Below are positions 11,901-26,900 of a stretch of 64,000 bases of DNA, piece after piece. Below the pieces are notes generated by a model. That model was not told the DNA's origin and made no database searches. It worked only from the letters and a program-made list of their open reading frames with translations. Numbering within the stretch: the stretch's first letter is position 1; the number at the start of each line of letters is the position of its first letter. Location: the NCBI GenBank assembly GCA_946902875.1, contig OX336355.1, positions 12,619,347 to 12,683,346 of the forward strand, written 5' to 3'. A program made the translations under genes and the position numbers. This DNA comes from Nematopogon swammerdamellus. Lineage: Eukaryota > Arthropoda > Insecta > Lepidoptera > Adelidae.

Positions 11901-14900
11901 ATTTATGTCGACTTTAGACGTGTCTTATATCACTTGCAACTAAAATCACCTAAAATTTGACAGACGTGCTTAAATTAAGATTATTAAATCATTCGTTCAT
12001 CTCCTGTCTTTCTTTCTCAAAATGACAATAATGACAGGAATATCAAAATTTTAGCTTTAATAGTGTGAAGTGTCTACTAGAAATAAAGCCAATATGTTAC
12101 TAACATTAAAAACACAGACCAAGTTGACCAACCCACAAACCGAGGGTTCCGCACAAATACGACGGGGGCGTGGCTTTGAAGTGGGGAAGTTTGCTAGCAA
12201 ATTGCTAGTAAGCTTATTGTGTAGACTGAAGTTAAAAAATAAATTTTAGTGAAATAATGTTTTGCCGGACGCGTAGTTTATTTAGTTTACTTAAAAGAAG
12301 AAACAGGTTTCCATACAACTTTTAATTTTTAATCTTTCATGCAAAATTAAAACTTTACTTTTTTTAACTACAAAAACATTGATTTTGAATAGACATGTAT
12401 GCACAAACGACACGGGCTGCCTCGACATGGTCCCTATTAGGTTACGGTTAATTTATAGAAGATGCGGAGCGTAGTGACGCATCTTCTATAAATTAACCTT
12501 GATAATTTTTTTTGAACCACCAAACTGGTTATAAAAAGAAAAACATTTCTCACCTCCACTCATCACCTTTTTGATACATAAATATATTACAAACAAACTT
12601 AATTTTGCAGTCAACCTAAATAATAATTTCTCACTAACTATTTAAACGAGACCAGTTTTAATATTTTCGTATTCCTCCCTTTGATGTTAACTTTTTTGAA
12701 CCACTTGTCATATACGTTTCATAAAGCAAATAAATATGTTATTCAAAATCTGTAAGAATCAAACAAGAACCAACCAAGAAAGAAACACGTAAATTTCTTG
12801 TGCACCTAAGTCCTTTTGCACAAATCGCAGATCAGGTCATGCTTGGAGTACTGCTTGCACCTGTGGGATGGCTCTGCCAAATATCAGCTTTTAAAAGGGA
12901 AATTGTTTGAAAAGAGGAATTTGTTAAAAAGGATTGCATTCCCACACGCTGGACTTACCGTGGATGCGTACCAACCTCTTCTGCAGATTTTTCCTCTATA
13001 GAACCGGTAAACTCTGGGACGCTCTCCTGTCTATATATTTCCTCCCAAGTACAGTCTCGGGTCCTTCAAGAGGGGCATGAACAGGCACCTGTCGGGCCGG
13101 CATGGCATTCGCAACCCCCGCATACGACCAAATGTCCATGGGCGTCCTTTGACATCTCATGGGTGCCTCGGCGCCACAGGTCGCGCTTTCAATAAAAAAA
13201 AACACAAAGAAAACACAAGCAAAAATCTGTAAATAAAAATCATGTAAGGGTTCTGGTATTTTGTTGATTTTATTGTAGCTTTTAAAATTGCCATCTAATA
13301 TAGTAAAATATATATAATAAAAAAGAATTCTTTTGGGAATCCAGTGTTACCGTTTTCAAAGGTGGTGACGTAAAAAAATTTAATTTTAAAGAAGCCATCT
13401 CCACTTAATCCAAACACATTAAATGTATGAAGTGAAAATTTTTACTTTTTCTTATAAAACATTGTATTTGAAGGGATTTTCACTCTTGAAATATAATGCC
13501 AGATGCTCTCGTATACTACGCAGAGGCCTGAAGCCGGCATTTGTGTAATATTGAAGACGCTGAAGCAAGTGCTCTCGCGCTGGCGGTCGATGGCAGAATG
13601 AGCGGGCGATGCACGTAATATTTGAATTGCACGTATTTTTGGTGGGGCACGAATCGCCCTGACATGCGGAATCTTAATATTTTTTATGATCGAAGGGTAT
13701 AACACCACCAGCAGCATCATAGATGGAAAAAATCTGGACTCAACTTTTTTTAATTCGGTGCCTGGACTCCGTACTTCATACTTCAACTATTACTAAAACG
13801 AGACACCGCGATTATGGTAGTGTGCGTATCGCGTGAATACAGAACCGACCGTCTCAAGAGATCGCAGCGATATTGTGTCATCCTTTTTCCACGCGCAGTA
13901 ACCCGTATCGCTTGCCTGCACGCTCCACGCAAACATTTGCGTGTTCCAAAACAAGCGAACGTCGCGCGTCGATCGATAAATTGCCGCAACGGTTAAAAAC
14001 TATGGAGGTGGCTTTTTACTTTCGAGCGACTGTAAGGAGAAAGGAAGTATTGTGATCGTCCAAAATTTCGAAGTTGAGAATTCGACTGATTTTTTTTTTT
14101 ATTGAAACTGACACGGTTGGCTACATCACCTACAACATCCATGATGTCAGCCCATAACACCGGGTGAACTTGGTGGCACGTCAGTGCTTCCCTTAAAAAA
14201 TAAATCCTATCGAGGCCTATCATTTCCTGCAGCGGATGAGTAGTCGTGGATCAGTAGTTTCCGAGATATGCCTTCTTTCCTTTTTCCTTTTTTATTCTGA
14301 AACGGCTGAACCGATTTTGAAAAAAAACAACTATTTCAAAAATAGCATTTTTTTTCTACGAAAAGAAACAAATTGCAAGTCGATCTGACCAGTAGTTCAG
14401 GAGTTATAAGCATTTATTGATTTTCGAAGCCTTTTTTCTAAGTGCCATAAATAGAAGGGCTTGATATGCGACTCTCGGGTATGTCGTCCTAGCAAGTCGG
14501 AAGAACTACCTTTAGGACGATATGCCTCACCTTCCTATAACTGTTATAGTTTTTGAGATCTAAGTCGCCAAAAGTACATAATTTTCGTGATTTGGTTTCA
14601 TAAGGAACACTAAGCGGGGCCTATGGCAGTGCCTCAAGTGATAGTGCCCCTTATGAAACCAAATAATTTTCGTGACGCAACTTTTTGTAAAATACATTCG
14701 GCAGCAGGCTAAAGACGTTTCATCAAATTCACGTCAAAAACAAAGAAAACACAAAAAGAAATCTATAAATAAAAATAATGTTTAGGGGTTCTGGTATTTT
14801 GTTGAATTTATTCTAGCTTTTCAAATTTCCATCTAATATATTAAAACAATAAAAATATATTATTATAAAATAATTCTTTTGGGAATCCACCGTGTTTGTT

Positions 14901-17900
14901 TCCGTTTTCAAAGGTGGTGAGGTAAAAAAATATAATTTTAAAGAAGGTATCTCCACTTTATCCTAACCGCACGCGCGTATTTGAATTGCACGCAGGTTTG
15001 GTTGGTGGGTATTTGGCAACTATTCAATATAATAAGAAATAGGCATGCCATCTATAGACAAATAGGACAACTTAACTTTGGTCTGACATCTATGATGCAG
15101 AAGCGGCGAAATTATACATTTTATCCGCCAAGCTCACTGACTGACAAAACATGAAAATATTTATTGGAAAAATTATGAAAACCTTAAAATACACTATTTT
15201 GAAATTTCTACTTAATATAAAATAATCTTTAAATTTAACTATGCTGTTCCCACTTAGCATCGTTCTATAATTAGCAGATTTAAAAATATAATAATTATTT
15301 AATTCAAATTCGATACTCCTGGCGCCATCTTAGGACATAATTGAAGACTAATTTCATGTTACCTTTAAAACATCGCTGACGGTACATCTGACTCCCCCTA
15401 TAAAATCAATGTTTATTGCACACCGCTATATCTAGAGTCACACACGAGGAAGGTGTGGAACTAAGCTTGCGATGGCTTCACCGAGCATATCCGGGCCCAT
15501 CGGCAGTAGAGGAGGGTGTTGAGGTCGGGACTCGCGAGTGGCCAGTCCCGCTCTCGACCTCCCTCTCTCTACCTATCCATATTCTGTAGGATGCTTCCAG
15601 TGACGTTTTCGAAGCTCTCTCCATGTATGAGCTTAGCGTCGATCTTGGTAGCCCTAGATTCTTGAAGAGACTGTAGAGCGACTTCGCTGGTAGTCCTCTT
15701 GCTCCGACTTCCACAGCGAAGAGATCAGTCTTGAATCCGTTTCTGACAATCCGGTCTACTAAGTTGCAGTACTTGTTAAGTTTGATGTTGTGCTCCTTCG
15801 GTATGTTACTTTCCCATGGAACTGTAAGTTCTACAAGTACTCCATGCTTTGTAGATGCTACAAGAGATGAGATTAATGCCGTAAAGCATCTTTACAAACC
15901 AACATATTTATATTTATCATTATTTTATACTTTTTTCATACTTTCACATTTATTTATACTTTTTTTATTATGTAGAAACATCTACACCACGAATCAGAAT
16001 CTACATCAGAAATTAGAGCAGGAAGATTGCGATCTTCCATTGAAGTTTAGCCGGCTGGCACTCTACCCTATGTATGTATGCTACGAAAGCCGCCACTTGA
16101 GAGTGTATTATTACTTTATTAGCCACTGCAATTTAACTTTGTGGGAAACATCACTTGAGAGGGCAAAAATATATAAAATCAATATGTTTACTCATAAAGT
16201 GTCACAGGCAAATCTAGTATAAGTAAAACGGTCACTTTTAACTTTCCCCGAAGAAAATTACGCAGCACTGATACATTAATGATGACAGAAAACCTTAAAA
16301 TTGGCCTATTCCATAATACTCGTATGAACAGGAAATGCTGACAAGAAAAGGGTGCGACATTGTGAGTACCTTGAAGGGTTCCTCGTTGGAGTAGATGACG
16401 GGCGTGTTGGGGCGGGAGGTGCGGATGTAGCACACGCCCTTCGTGTTGGCCGCCAGCTCCACCGCGCGCTCCGTCGACACCGCGTCACTGTAACCCATTA
16501 TTATTATTTGGTAGGTTAGCCGAGTGCGCTAAGCTGCGTTCACATTACATGTATGATTGTGGCATAGGCAGGTGACGAACACAGCACTCCATGGCTTCAC
16601 CGAACACATTTTTTTTATGGAAACTGACACTGTTGGCTACATCACCTACAACATCCGTGATGTCAGCCCATAACCCCGGGTGAACTTGGTGCCACGTCAG
16701 TGTTTCCCTTCATTTCATGTCGGCTACGCTTAACTGGACGGGAAAAATTATTTACATAGCCGTTTCGACCGACCTTACATTCAGTGCGGTGGTAACAACC
16801 CTGGCGGGTTAAACCCTACCACCTAGTAATATAAGAAGGGAGTCATATATCCCTTAGTCGCCTTTTACGACATACACGGGAAGAGATGCAGTCAAGAGAC
16901 ACATCCGGGCACATTGCAAGTAGGAGAATGGTTTCAATCGAGCACGAGACAAGCGATCGGCCAATCTTGCTGTCTTACAATGCGCTAGAAGTTTCGGCTC
17001 ATGTCAAGCCCTAGTCAGCTAGTCTGCGTTGATTAGGACGTAGGGCAGAAGTAGTCCCGTGCTCCACTCCCGTCTCTCTACCGATCCAAATTCTGTATGA
17101 AGCTTCCCGTGTGGCCCACAAAGTTCCTTCTGTGCAGGAGTATATCGCCGATCTAGGCAAGCCTAGGTTCATGAAGAAACTATACTGATTTGGCAGGTAG
17201 TCCCCTGACTCCGACCGTCAGTGGTATATTCCCGTATTGTATCACTGTTTCTTGTATCGAGGCCCGTATTTAATTTGCATATGCCTCGCTCGGTGCCGTA
17301 TCCGTATCTCCTTTAATGATCTTGGATCGGCAAAAACCGACTCAAGATGGAAAGAGCTATATCATAGCAGTGTATCATCACCGCGTACCGTCAGCCATCC
17401 ATATGAGCGATCATGATATGCATCGGCGATACGGATATGATTACATTGGTAAACTGATATGTGGACCCAGCTTTAGGCAGGCCTCACGCACTCTATGTAC
17501 TTGCGCGCGCTAACTACCTACCGCTCGGTGGACCGCCGGCGGTCTAATTCAGTGGAAATCGTCAGCCGCGCGAAGCATACCTACACGCTCGCCCACGCTA
17601 CTGCGCGCAGCTGCAAAGCAATAATCACTTTACACTCGATTATTTAGGTACATTTTCGCACGCAGCGATTGGCGACGTGAAAAAGTAATTAAAGCTGAAG
17701 GTATGGAACTTTTTCTATGGAGTGATTTATCTCGACGTGAAACAGTAGGCTATTAAAGCCGTAGGTATGGAACTTTTTCTATGGAGTGATTTATCTGTTA
17801 CGAAGTAATTATTAAGTAATCTGTGTTTTAGGCTCCATTGTCGCTGTAACCATTTCAGATATATTGTAACTGTCCCCCTGAGCCACCCCATGTTGATCGT

Positions 17901-20900
17901 CAATTCTTATATTCAGTCAGAAGTGCAAAATTGTTTGAGGTTACTCAGTGCGGCTCTCTGTGTGTTTGTTCACTTGTAATTTGAGATATTATGCTCAATC
18001 GATTTGAATGCGATTTTCGCAAAGCAATATGACCTCCATCTGCACTGACCATATGACGTAATTATAGCATTAACATGAGTACCTGGGATAGAAGACGGTG
18101 GCGGTGGGTATGGTGCGGAAGAGGGCCAGATCCTCGAGCCCCATCTGCGAGGGGCCGTCCTCACCGATGGACACGCCGCAGTGCGACCCAACCAGGTTGA
18201 TGTTCGTCTGGCTGATGGCGCCCATGCGGATCTACAATAAAATTATTTGTATATTACCAGCCATAACGAAGCTTAATGCCTGGTTGACACGATGCGAGTT
18301 CACGCACGAGAAATGCTTCTCGAACGCATTCACGCACCGTGTAGACAGTTCTCGCAAGCTCGCATGCGTGCACGAACGCAGCGTCGTTCGCGCGCGAACG
18401 AGTTCATGCATGCTTATTAGTTGGCGTTCGAGAGGAGCGTCTCGCACGAAGTTTGTTGGTGAAAAAAAGTTTTCTTAGTGGTTTTTGGTTGTTTACGGCA
18501 TCATGACAAAGTGGACTGATGTGCAAATGATTAAGTTATCTTTATATACTTATCCATTTCCTTATCCACATAGATCTCAAGACTAGGTGGTAGGGTTTAA
18601 CCCGCCCGGGTTGGTACCACCGCACTGAATGAAAGGTCGGTCGAAACGGCTACCTATGTAAATAGTTTGTATTTTCCGTCCAGTTCAGTGTAGCCGACAC
18701 GACCGAAGGGAAGCACTGACATGTGCACTGGCACCTAGTTCACGAATGTGTTATGGGTTGACATCACGGATGTTGTAGGTGATGTAGCCAACCGTGTCAG
18801 TTTCTATAAAAAAAAAGATCTTTTCAGTTTTTTCTTCTTTTGTTTCTTATCAAACGTCGTGCTATAATAAACGCTAAAATTGTACCAATACACGCCAAAC
18901 CATCGTCTACAGACTCCATTTTTGCAACTGACAAAACTGAGAAACACAGACGAGCTCGAACGAGATGTGGAATAGTGTAAACAGTTCCACGAACGCTTCA
19001 CGAATGCGAGTTTTCTCGTTCGAGAAGGCGGCATGCTTCTCGTGCGTGAAACCTCGCATCGTGTCAACGTACCATAAACTAAGGCTTCTGACTTTAGTAG
19101 TTCATATACCTACACTATGCTACAACACACAAAACCCATGTTACAACCGTTATTAACAACCAGAAATCACTTATAGTGATAAGTCCGCCTTTGCATGCTA
19201 TTGTTTTTCTGTATGTTTTCTTTTATTTGTTAATAATGCTGATATGATAAAGAATTTCTATTGTATTCTACTAATGTCACAATTTAAACTTAAAAGGTGG
19301 GCGGGCTATACATTTTAATTTAAAAAATTTAATGGCGGATCCTAGATAAATGTAATATCGTCAAAACTTGAAATTTAACACGAAATTTATCATTTTCTTA
19401 TCACCTACTCAATATAAATATGACTTATACTTGTTCATTAGAGAAAATGCAAAGTCGAAAATGAAGAGAAAAAATACATCCCGACCAGGAATCGAACCTG
19501 GAACTCCGGCTTGAGCTTCCAGCGCGTTACCAATTCCGCTACCGGGCCGCCGACGTATTTCTTCAAATTTTCGAACCGTTGCTTGCATTTTTCTAGTAGG
19601 TATGTCACATATTCCTGCGTTCAGTCAACTTACACGATTCAATATTGAACCTTATTCTGTCGTGACCAAAGTCGTATTTGGCATCGGACACTAGAAGTTG
19701 ACGTGGGATTTTAATATTATGTTTTTATTTTTATATGTTTATTTTTTGATTTTTATTTTTTGTTTCACAATAGCGAATTGCGCTACAAGAGTGCATGAGA
19801 CAAAAGCTACAGCAGAACAAAAAAAGCAAAAAACAATCATGAATAATTTATTTTACTGTTATATGTATATACAGTGAAAGAAGAAGCACAAAACTACTGC
19901 AAAAAGTATCACTCACGATTAATCAATCATGTAAACACACTTGCTGTCGCTTTGACTGACACCGAACATGACATAAGGAGACTGAAACGTCAAACAATAG
20001 CAGACCTGCGCAATAGTTACAAAAATAGCCATCGTCAGTAAAGGGGGAAATACTCAAGGGATGACCCACCCTACATGCCATTAAACGACAACATCACCGA
20101 ACCTGCTAGAGGTGCAAGCGCTGTCGCATGGTGGAAACTAAATAATAAAAAAAAAATATAGATATAGAAAACAAAAGAGACATCGACAATAATCCGATGC
20201 GTTGAAGCAAGTACCTGATCGAAAGCCCTGGTGAAGAACGCAGCGAAGGTGGAGACGAAGGCGACGGTGCGGTCGCGGCACGCCGCCCCAATGGCCACGC
20301 CCACCAGGTTCTGCTCCGCGATGAAGCACTCGATGTACCTGCGCCAACACATATGATGCATCAAACGTCGTATCAATAGCCTAGACAAGCCAGCGGCAGT
20401 ACGCAAATCTGCTGGCATTGCATTTAAATAACAGCATCATGCTACGAACAAACAGTCTTGATGTTTTTTTTTTTATTGACAGCGCGACATATGGCGCCGA
20501 GCCACCCATAAGGTGTCTAACGACGCCCATGGACATTCGGTCGTATGCAGGGGTTGCGAATGCCATGCCGGCCTGACAGGTGCCAATTCACGCCCCTCTT
20601 GAAGGTTGTTGTTGTTGTTTTGGTTTGGGGTTGGCTCTAGGCCTGCAAACAAACCCCGCAGACATGCAAAACCCCGCAGACTCCTGCACCCCATGCCTAT
20701 GTCTTCCATGAAAGCCACAAGTCGACCGGGGTGTCTGCAGGCTGCTTATTCCTTAGTCGCCTTTTACGACATGCACGGGGAGAGATGCAGTGGGACTATT
20801 CTTATTAAGTACCGACCCCACACAGTACGCCCCTCTTGAAGGACCCGAGACTGTACTTGGGGGGAAATATATGTTCTGCACTACCCTTGCTTCTATTCTT

Positions 20901-23900
20901 CTTCACTTACTCTCATCAAACAAACGTTGACTGGAAGAAATCACTCATAGGGATAAGTCCACCGTTGCGTGCTATTTTGTTTATCTCTATATTGTTGTAT
21001 ATTTCTATTGTTCTCCTGTGTGTTTTCTTCATGCATAATTATTTATTGATGTTTGAAGCACAATACAGGATTTCTATCTATTTCTATATAAGAGGTCTCA
21101 TCTTGCACTCAATTCTGTTCCGATATGCAGAAAATATGTACTAAAATCGCAACGAATTGTGTGTGAATGTTTTACTTGAGTTATCAACGTAAGGTCACAC
21201 TGTAAGGTCACAAGAGTGACCTCAGATCAAGTTTAACAGCTGATATTGATCACAAAGTTACCACGGATAGCTTATCTTATTTGACAGCACGGTACGTGAT
21301 ATCTTTAGTGTTCAGAATATGTTTTTGCCAACACAAGCCAATTACGTCATGAAAATGATGATTAGATGAGTTGATGACTCACACATCCCACGCATCCTCA
21401 CCATCACTCTCTCACACACCGTGCACACGCATGATAGAATAAGGACATTATAGGCATATTCGATTATAGTTAAACGTCAGCGTTAGAGTCCAAAAAAGTT
21501 GAGACTCAGGAAACTTTTCTAAACTTATAGACCACTCAAACGTTAGAAATTATTTCCTCAGATTGCAAAGAGATAATATATGCAAAGTGTTTCACAGCAG
21601 GGGATGATCGCAGCACTGTATGGCTTCACCGAACACGTCTGGGCTCATTGCAAGTAGGAGAAGGTTTCAATCGAACACGGGATCAGCGATTGGCCAATCT
21701 TGCAATTTTTCTCTCTTACAGCGCGCTAGAAGTTTCGGCTCGCGTTAAGCTCTCGTCAGCTAGTCTGCGTTGACTAGGACGTAGGGCAGAAGTAGTCCCG
21801 TGCTCCACTTCCCTCTCTACCGATCCAAATTCTGTATGCGGCCTGCGAAGCTCTTTCCATGCAGGAGCTTATCGCTGATCTAGGCAAGCCTAGGTTTTTG
21901 AAGAAACTATATACTGTCTCTGTCGTAGGTCCCAGTCCCTTGGCTCCGATTTGGACTAATTCCATCTTGAACCCTTTCCCCACTATCTGGTCTACTAGTA
22001 TTTGTTTACTTTCATATTATGCTCCATCTGTATTTGTTTCGCATGGGGCCATGAGCTACACAAGCACTACATGCCTTTTTAATTTTGAGTAGATCAGAAT
22101 GTCCGGCCTCAATAATGTAACACTTTCTGGAGGCATCATGTAATGCTTCTTCCACGTGGCTGAGCTGAGCCCAACATGGAGAGTGGGTTTATTTTTTATT
22201 ATATTTTTTATGGAAACTGACACGGTTGGCTACATCACCTACAACATCCGTTATGTCAGCCCTAACACCTTGGTGAACTAGGTGCCACGTCTGTGCTTCC
22301 CTTCGGTCGTGCCGGCTACACTGAACTGGACGGAAAACACAGACTATTTACATAGCCGTTTCGACCGACCTTTCATTCAGTGCGGTGGTATCAACCCGGG
22401 CGGGTGAAACCCTATCACCTAGTAATATAAGAAGGGAGTCATATCTCTTAGTCGCCTTTTAAGACATACACGGGGAGAGATGCAGTGGGGCTATACTTTT
22501 AAAGTACTGGCCCCACACAGTACGGACTTACTGGTTTGGGCTTATCCTTGGGGAGCTTAGTGGCTCCAGATTTCAATGTCATTTCTGTAGTCCACTACCG
22601 GCCAGTTCCGTCATGACATGATCGTGGTTGTCCAGGATTGGCTAATCGCCTCTCTGATTATTTCGAGGCCTTATAGTGACGGTAGGAATATTGGCCATTT
22701 TCAAAAACTTTGCATCAGCATTGAAGATGGTTTGCTGTACCTACACGATGGGCAAGAAGTATTTGAAGATTTTCCCCATCCGACTAGGTAGTTCGGGTCG
22801 GGGTGTGTAATAGCATTTACGTAGATTACCTGTCAGGGTAGGCGTTCCTCAGCTTGTCACTGAAGGTGGAATTCTTTGTGTCTCCATCGAGAGCGATCAC
22901 CCTGTAAATAGATTAATCTAGATTAGCATAAAAGAAGATCCCAACTTAAGTCACAGCGGCCTTAAACATTTTTATACGTGCTTTCCTCATCATCCAAAAA
23001 ATTTATACATATACTAGCTGTTCCCGCGACTTCGTCCGCGTTGACTTATCACGACGCCATCTACCAGGTTCAATTGTATTTTTAAACCATCCGGGGACCC
23101 ACTCAAGTATACACACAAAATTTCATCCAAATCAAAATTTCAGTTTAGGAGGAGTTAGGTGACGAACACACGTACAGAAGGGTTTAAGCCATAAAACTAT
23201 TTGTCTGTTGTAGTGACGTTTATTGCGGCAAGGGCCTGGAAGAAATAATTTTAGTATAGCACAGAGTAAATGTATTAGTATGACCACCATTCTAAAATGC
23301 TGGCAAGATGGCCGCGACTTGCGCACATCCCTTTCTCTTCCTCTCCCCCTACCACCAATCTTACCCATTCGACTACTGCGATGGATATTTGAGTACAGTG
23401 GACATTTGTGGAATTAGGATTGCGATAAAAACTAACATATTACATACACATACTACACGCTGTATCCTGCTGACTACCGGGGTAAGCAGAGTAATCGGTG
23501 TTATGCTGCAAGAACTCTGGTAAATTACAATACAACACCGACCGCCACGTTTCGCATAGTATTCAGGACAAGATAACTATCAAGCAGCAAGTAAGGCACC
23601 AACACCCACCTGCTGCATGACTCCGTACCATACCATTGTAACATGAAGGACCGTACCAAGGTGAGAGGTGGCTAGCCTGTCGCCCTTTTGCACGGCATAT
23701 TGCGCTTATTCATTAGTCATCTTTTACGAAAAAAATGCCTGGGAGTCAAAGGGTGCAGGGATTATTTAACTGTTGGAAGTCAAGGCTTACTAGGTGGTAG
23801 GCTCAAATTCTAGCCGACTGGGTTGATACCACCGTACTGGATGTAAGATGGCCGCATGCAGCCTAGGTTGTGTTCTCCTCTAGTCCAGTATAGCCAGCAA

Positions 23901-26900
23901 TCCAGGGAAGTCTCCGGTATGGCACCTACCTTCTCGGGAGGTGATATTGGCTGGTCGGAGCATGTGCTTTGGCCCTTCCGACCGATGAAAAAAAAGGTTT
24001 AAGTACCGGCCCCACACGGTACAATATATTACATAAATGTAATTTATTCCTGTCAGCGTTGAATATTACTAACAAGGGAAAACACAAGTCGTGGCATTTG
24101 TCAGCCTCAGTAGCTCAGTGGTGCGGTCGGTCGACTGTTGTTAAGTAACCCTGAGCGCGGTCAGTACTTGAATGGGTGACCGCTCGACCGTTGGACCGTT
24201 GACCGTGGTTTGGATTCCACGTAAAACTGATATGGAACCCTAAAAAGGCCAAGTGCGAGTCGGACTCGCGCACAGAGGTTTCCGCACCACAAAAAAAAAA
24301 CATTGAAAAAAAAACATGTTTCTTGTATGGGAGAGCCTCCCTTAATTTTTTACTTTTTCTATTTTTTATTATTTGTTGTTATATCCGCCATAGTACCGCA
24401 TATTCTGTGAAAGTTTCAACGGGCTACCTATTACGGTTCAAGAGATACAGCCCTCGGACACACAGACGGACGACGGAGTCTTAGTAATAGGCTTCCGTAT
24501 CCCGTACGGAAACCCAATAATAGGCTTCCGTTACGGGATACGGAAACCTAAAAAATTCACCTGAAGTTGGAGTCGGCGATCTTCTTGAGTCCGGTGCCGT
24601 ACGCGAGCCGCGTGGCGACCTGCTCGCCCAGCTTGTATGCGGGCGCCGCCGAGAGCGCGATGTCCGCGATGTGCACCGACGGAGCCTCCACCGTCGGCGG
24701 CAAGATCTTCACCGACACGTCCGGGTTCTTCAGTTTCGATTGCAGAATCTGCGACATATTTGTTGTTATGAAAATATGAAATTTTGTATGTATAATTTTT
24801 TTTTTTAACTTATCTTTGACAACAATTTGGCATTTTTACACAGTTGTTTTTTTTTATCTCTAGAATAAACTACATAGAAAAAAATTAAAAAACTGTATAT
24901 GTTCTGATAATTTTATTAATATTTGAATATGTATGTTGTTGAATATTGTTAAAAAAAAATATTTTTTTTTAATATTAGGGAAAGAAAAGGTTAACAAATT
25001 AGAATAAAACATACCACACACTGTATCCTGACAATCAGTGTGGAATGTCAGTTTTGAAATGTCCTCTAGAGCTTATGAAAAATAATATGCTCTAATTTCG
25101 TGCAATATTTCAACATAATACTGCTAACCATTTAGAAGGCAGTGAGGCCGAGGCACTGTTACAGACGGACCAAGTGACGGATTCACGTACCGGATACACC
25201 AGTCACACCATTCGATTTTCACCTCTTTGAGGTATACACACTAACTAATGAATCAAATAACTTACCAAGTAGATAAATAAATAAAATGATATGAATGAAA
25301 TCAGCACAGCATAATATACAAACCTTAACAATCTTATCTCCCTCGCCACCCAGGGCCTTCCCGTGCCAGTTCTCCAGATCCTCAATGTTGGGGAAGCCCT
25401 TGCCCTTGTACGTCTTGGCCACGAGCGCTGTAGGCTTGCCCGGTGTCGCCGCCGCCTCGTCGAGCGCCTTCACGAGCTCGCCCACGTCGTGGCCGTCCAC
25501 AACGATCGAGTGCAGACCGAACGACTTCACTCGCGCGTCGTATACCTCCATCTGTCAAATGTTACATTGATTAAAGCATTGACTTAAAATAGTTAAAATA
25601 ATGCTTAAATTTAAGACTAGTCTTCTATGCGACTGGGGACCGCTGATAAATAAAACAAGAATCGCACCTCAATAAAAATATTATAAACTTCTACGAACTC
25701 TAAGCGGAGAAATTACATAGACATAAAATTTAAGATTGACTGATATCGTTGGTGACTGAGGCAAATTCGGAGACGATCTTTCGGCAAGGTTGTACCAAGT
25801 TTGTACGCTGTTTGTTCGCAGACGGCGAGCAGACGTCAGTAGCTATGTGCTGCGATCTCTAAGCACTGAATTCTATCAATTAGGAATAGTTGAACCAACA
25901 ATTTTAATAATTCAATCACTACAATAACTTATTTTACATGAAGTAGGTATTAATAATTGTACGAATGTTACTGCCCACGTCTAATAGAGAACATAGCATG
26001 GGTACGACAAACATTTACTATAGCACAAAATATATGCACAAAACTCATAGAGAGCAATGTACTGAAAAAGTATGTTGTGCCTTTAGCGTCATCTCGTGGC
26101 AGAGTCGTTTGAGTGTTAAATATTTGTTTTGATTTAAAATTTAGGTACCTACCTAATTATTAAATACCGGGAACAATGGGATGCTATGGCAACACGCCGA
26201 CGTCTGCATTCCTCAGCACACTTTCACCTCATTTCTGAACCTCAAGCAACAGGTTCAAATCCCATTTAAGGTTACATCCAATCATTTTCAGCTTCAATTG
26301 CTCTCCTTGCATAATACAGAGGAAACATCACAGCTACAGACCTGATGCTGCAGGGAAGTGGGCTCGGACTGGCCCAGCCGATTGACGTCAAAGATCACCA
26401 CCAGGTTGTCTAGCTTGTAGTGGGACGCGAAGTGCAGGCTCTCCCAGATGCTACCTTCTGCCGCCTCACCGTCACCAACCACGCAGTACACTCTGGAAAG
26501 GGGTAAAAATTGTTAATAGAATTTATTATTATTGTGTTTGGATTTTGCAGAATGAATAAAAAAGCATGTTCCATAAACGATCGGTCTTTCGAAAAAAACA
26601 TTTAGTTTTGTGTATTTTTATTCTTACGGAAAGACGAGGGTCGTTTGACCGTACAGCCAAAGTGTCTTTTCACAAACTATAATAAACTCTCTTATCAATT
26701 GTCACTTCTGACAAACAACATTTTGGATTAGCTTAATTAGGTATACAACAAATACGAATTTAAATTATTCCAGTCAATCATTCTATGCTGAGAAGAAAAG
26801 TAGGATAAAACCCAAGTATGAGAACAGTTGATTAATAAATCTAGACAATTTTCCCGTTAATTAAATTAAGTCCAAACACACTAGATTAATTTATTTAAAT

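Noticed and set aside
15731..16222. 163-codon plus-strand ORF with hydrophobic stretches
   Set aside because: The first part is antisense to a LINE coding fragment (15435-15872) and the rest is AT-rich with Phe/Leu/Tyr composition; no acceptor, donor or homology seen.
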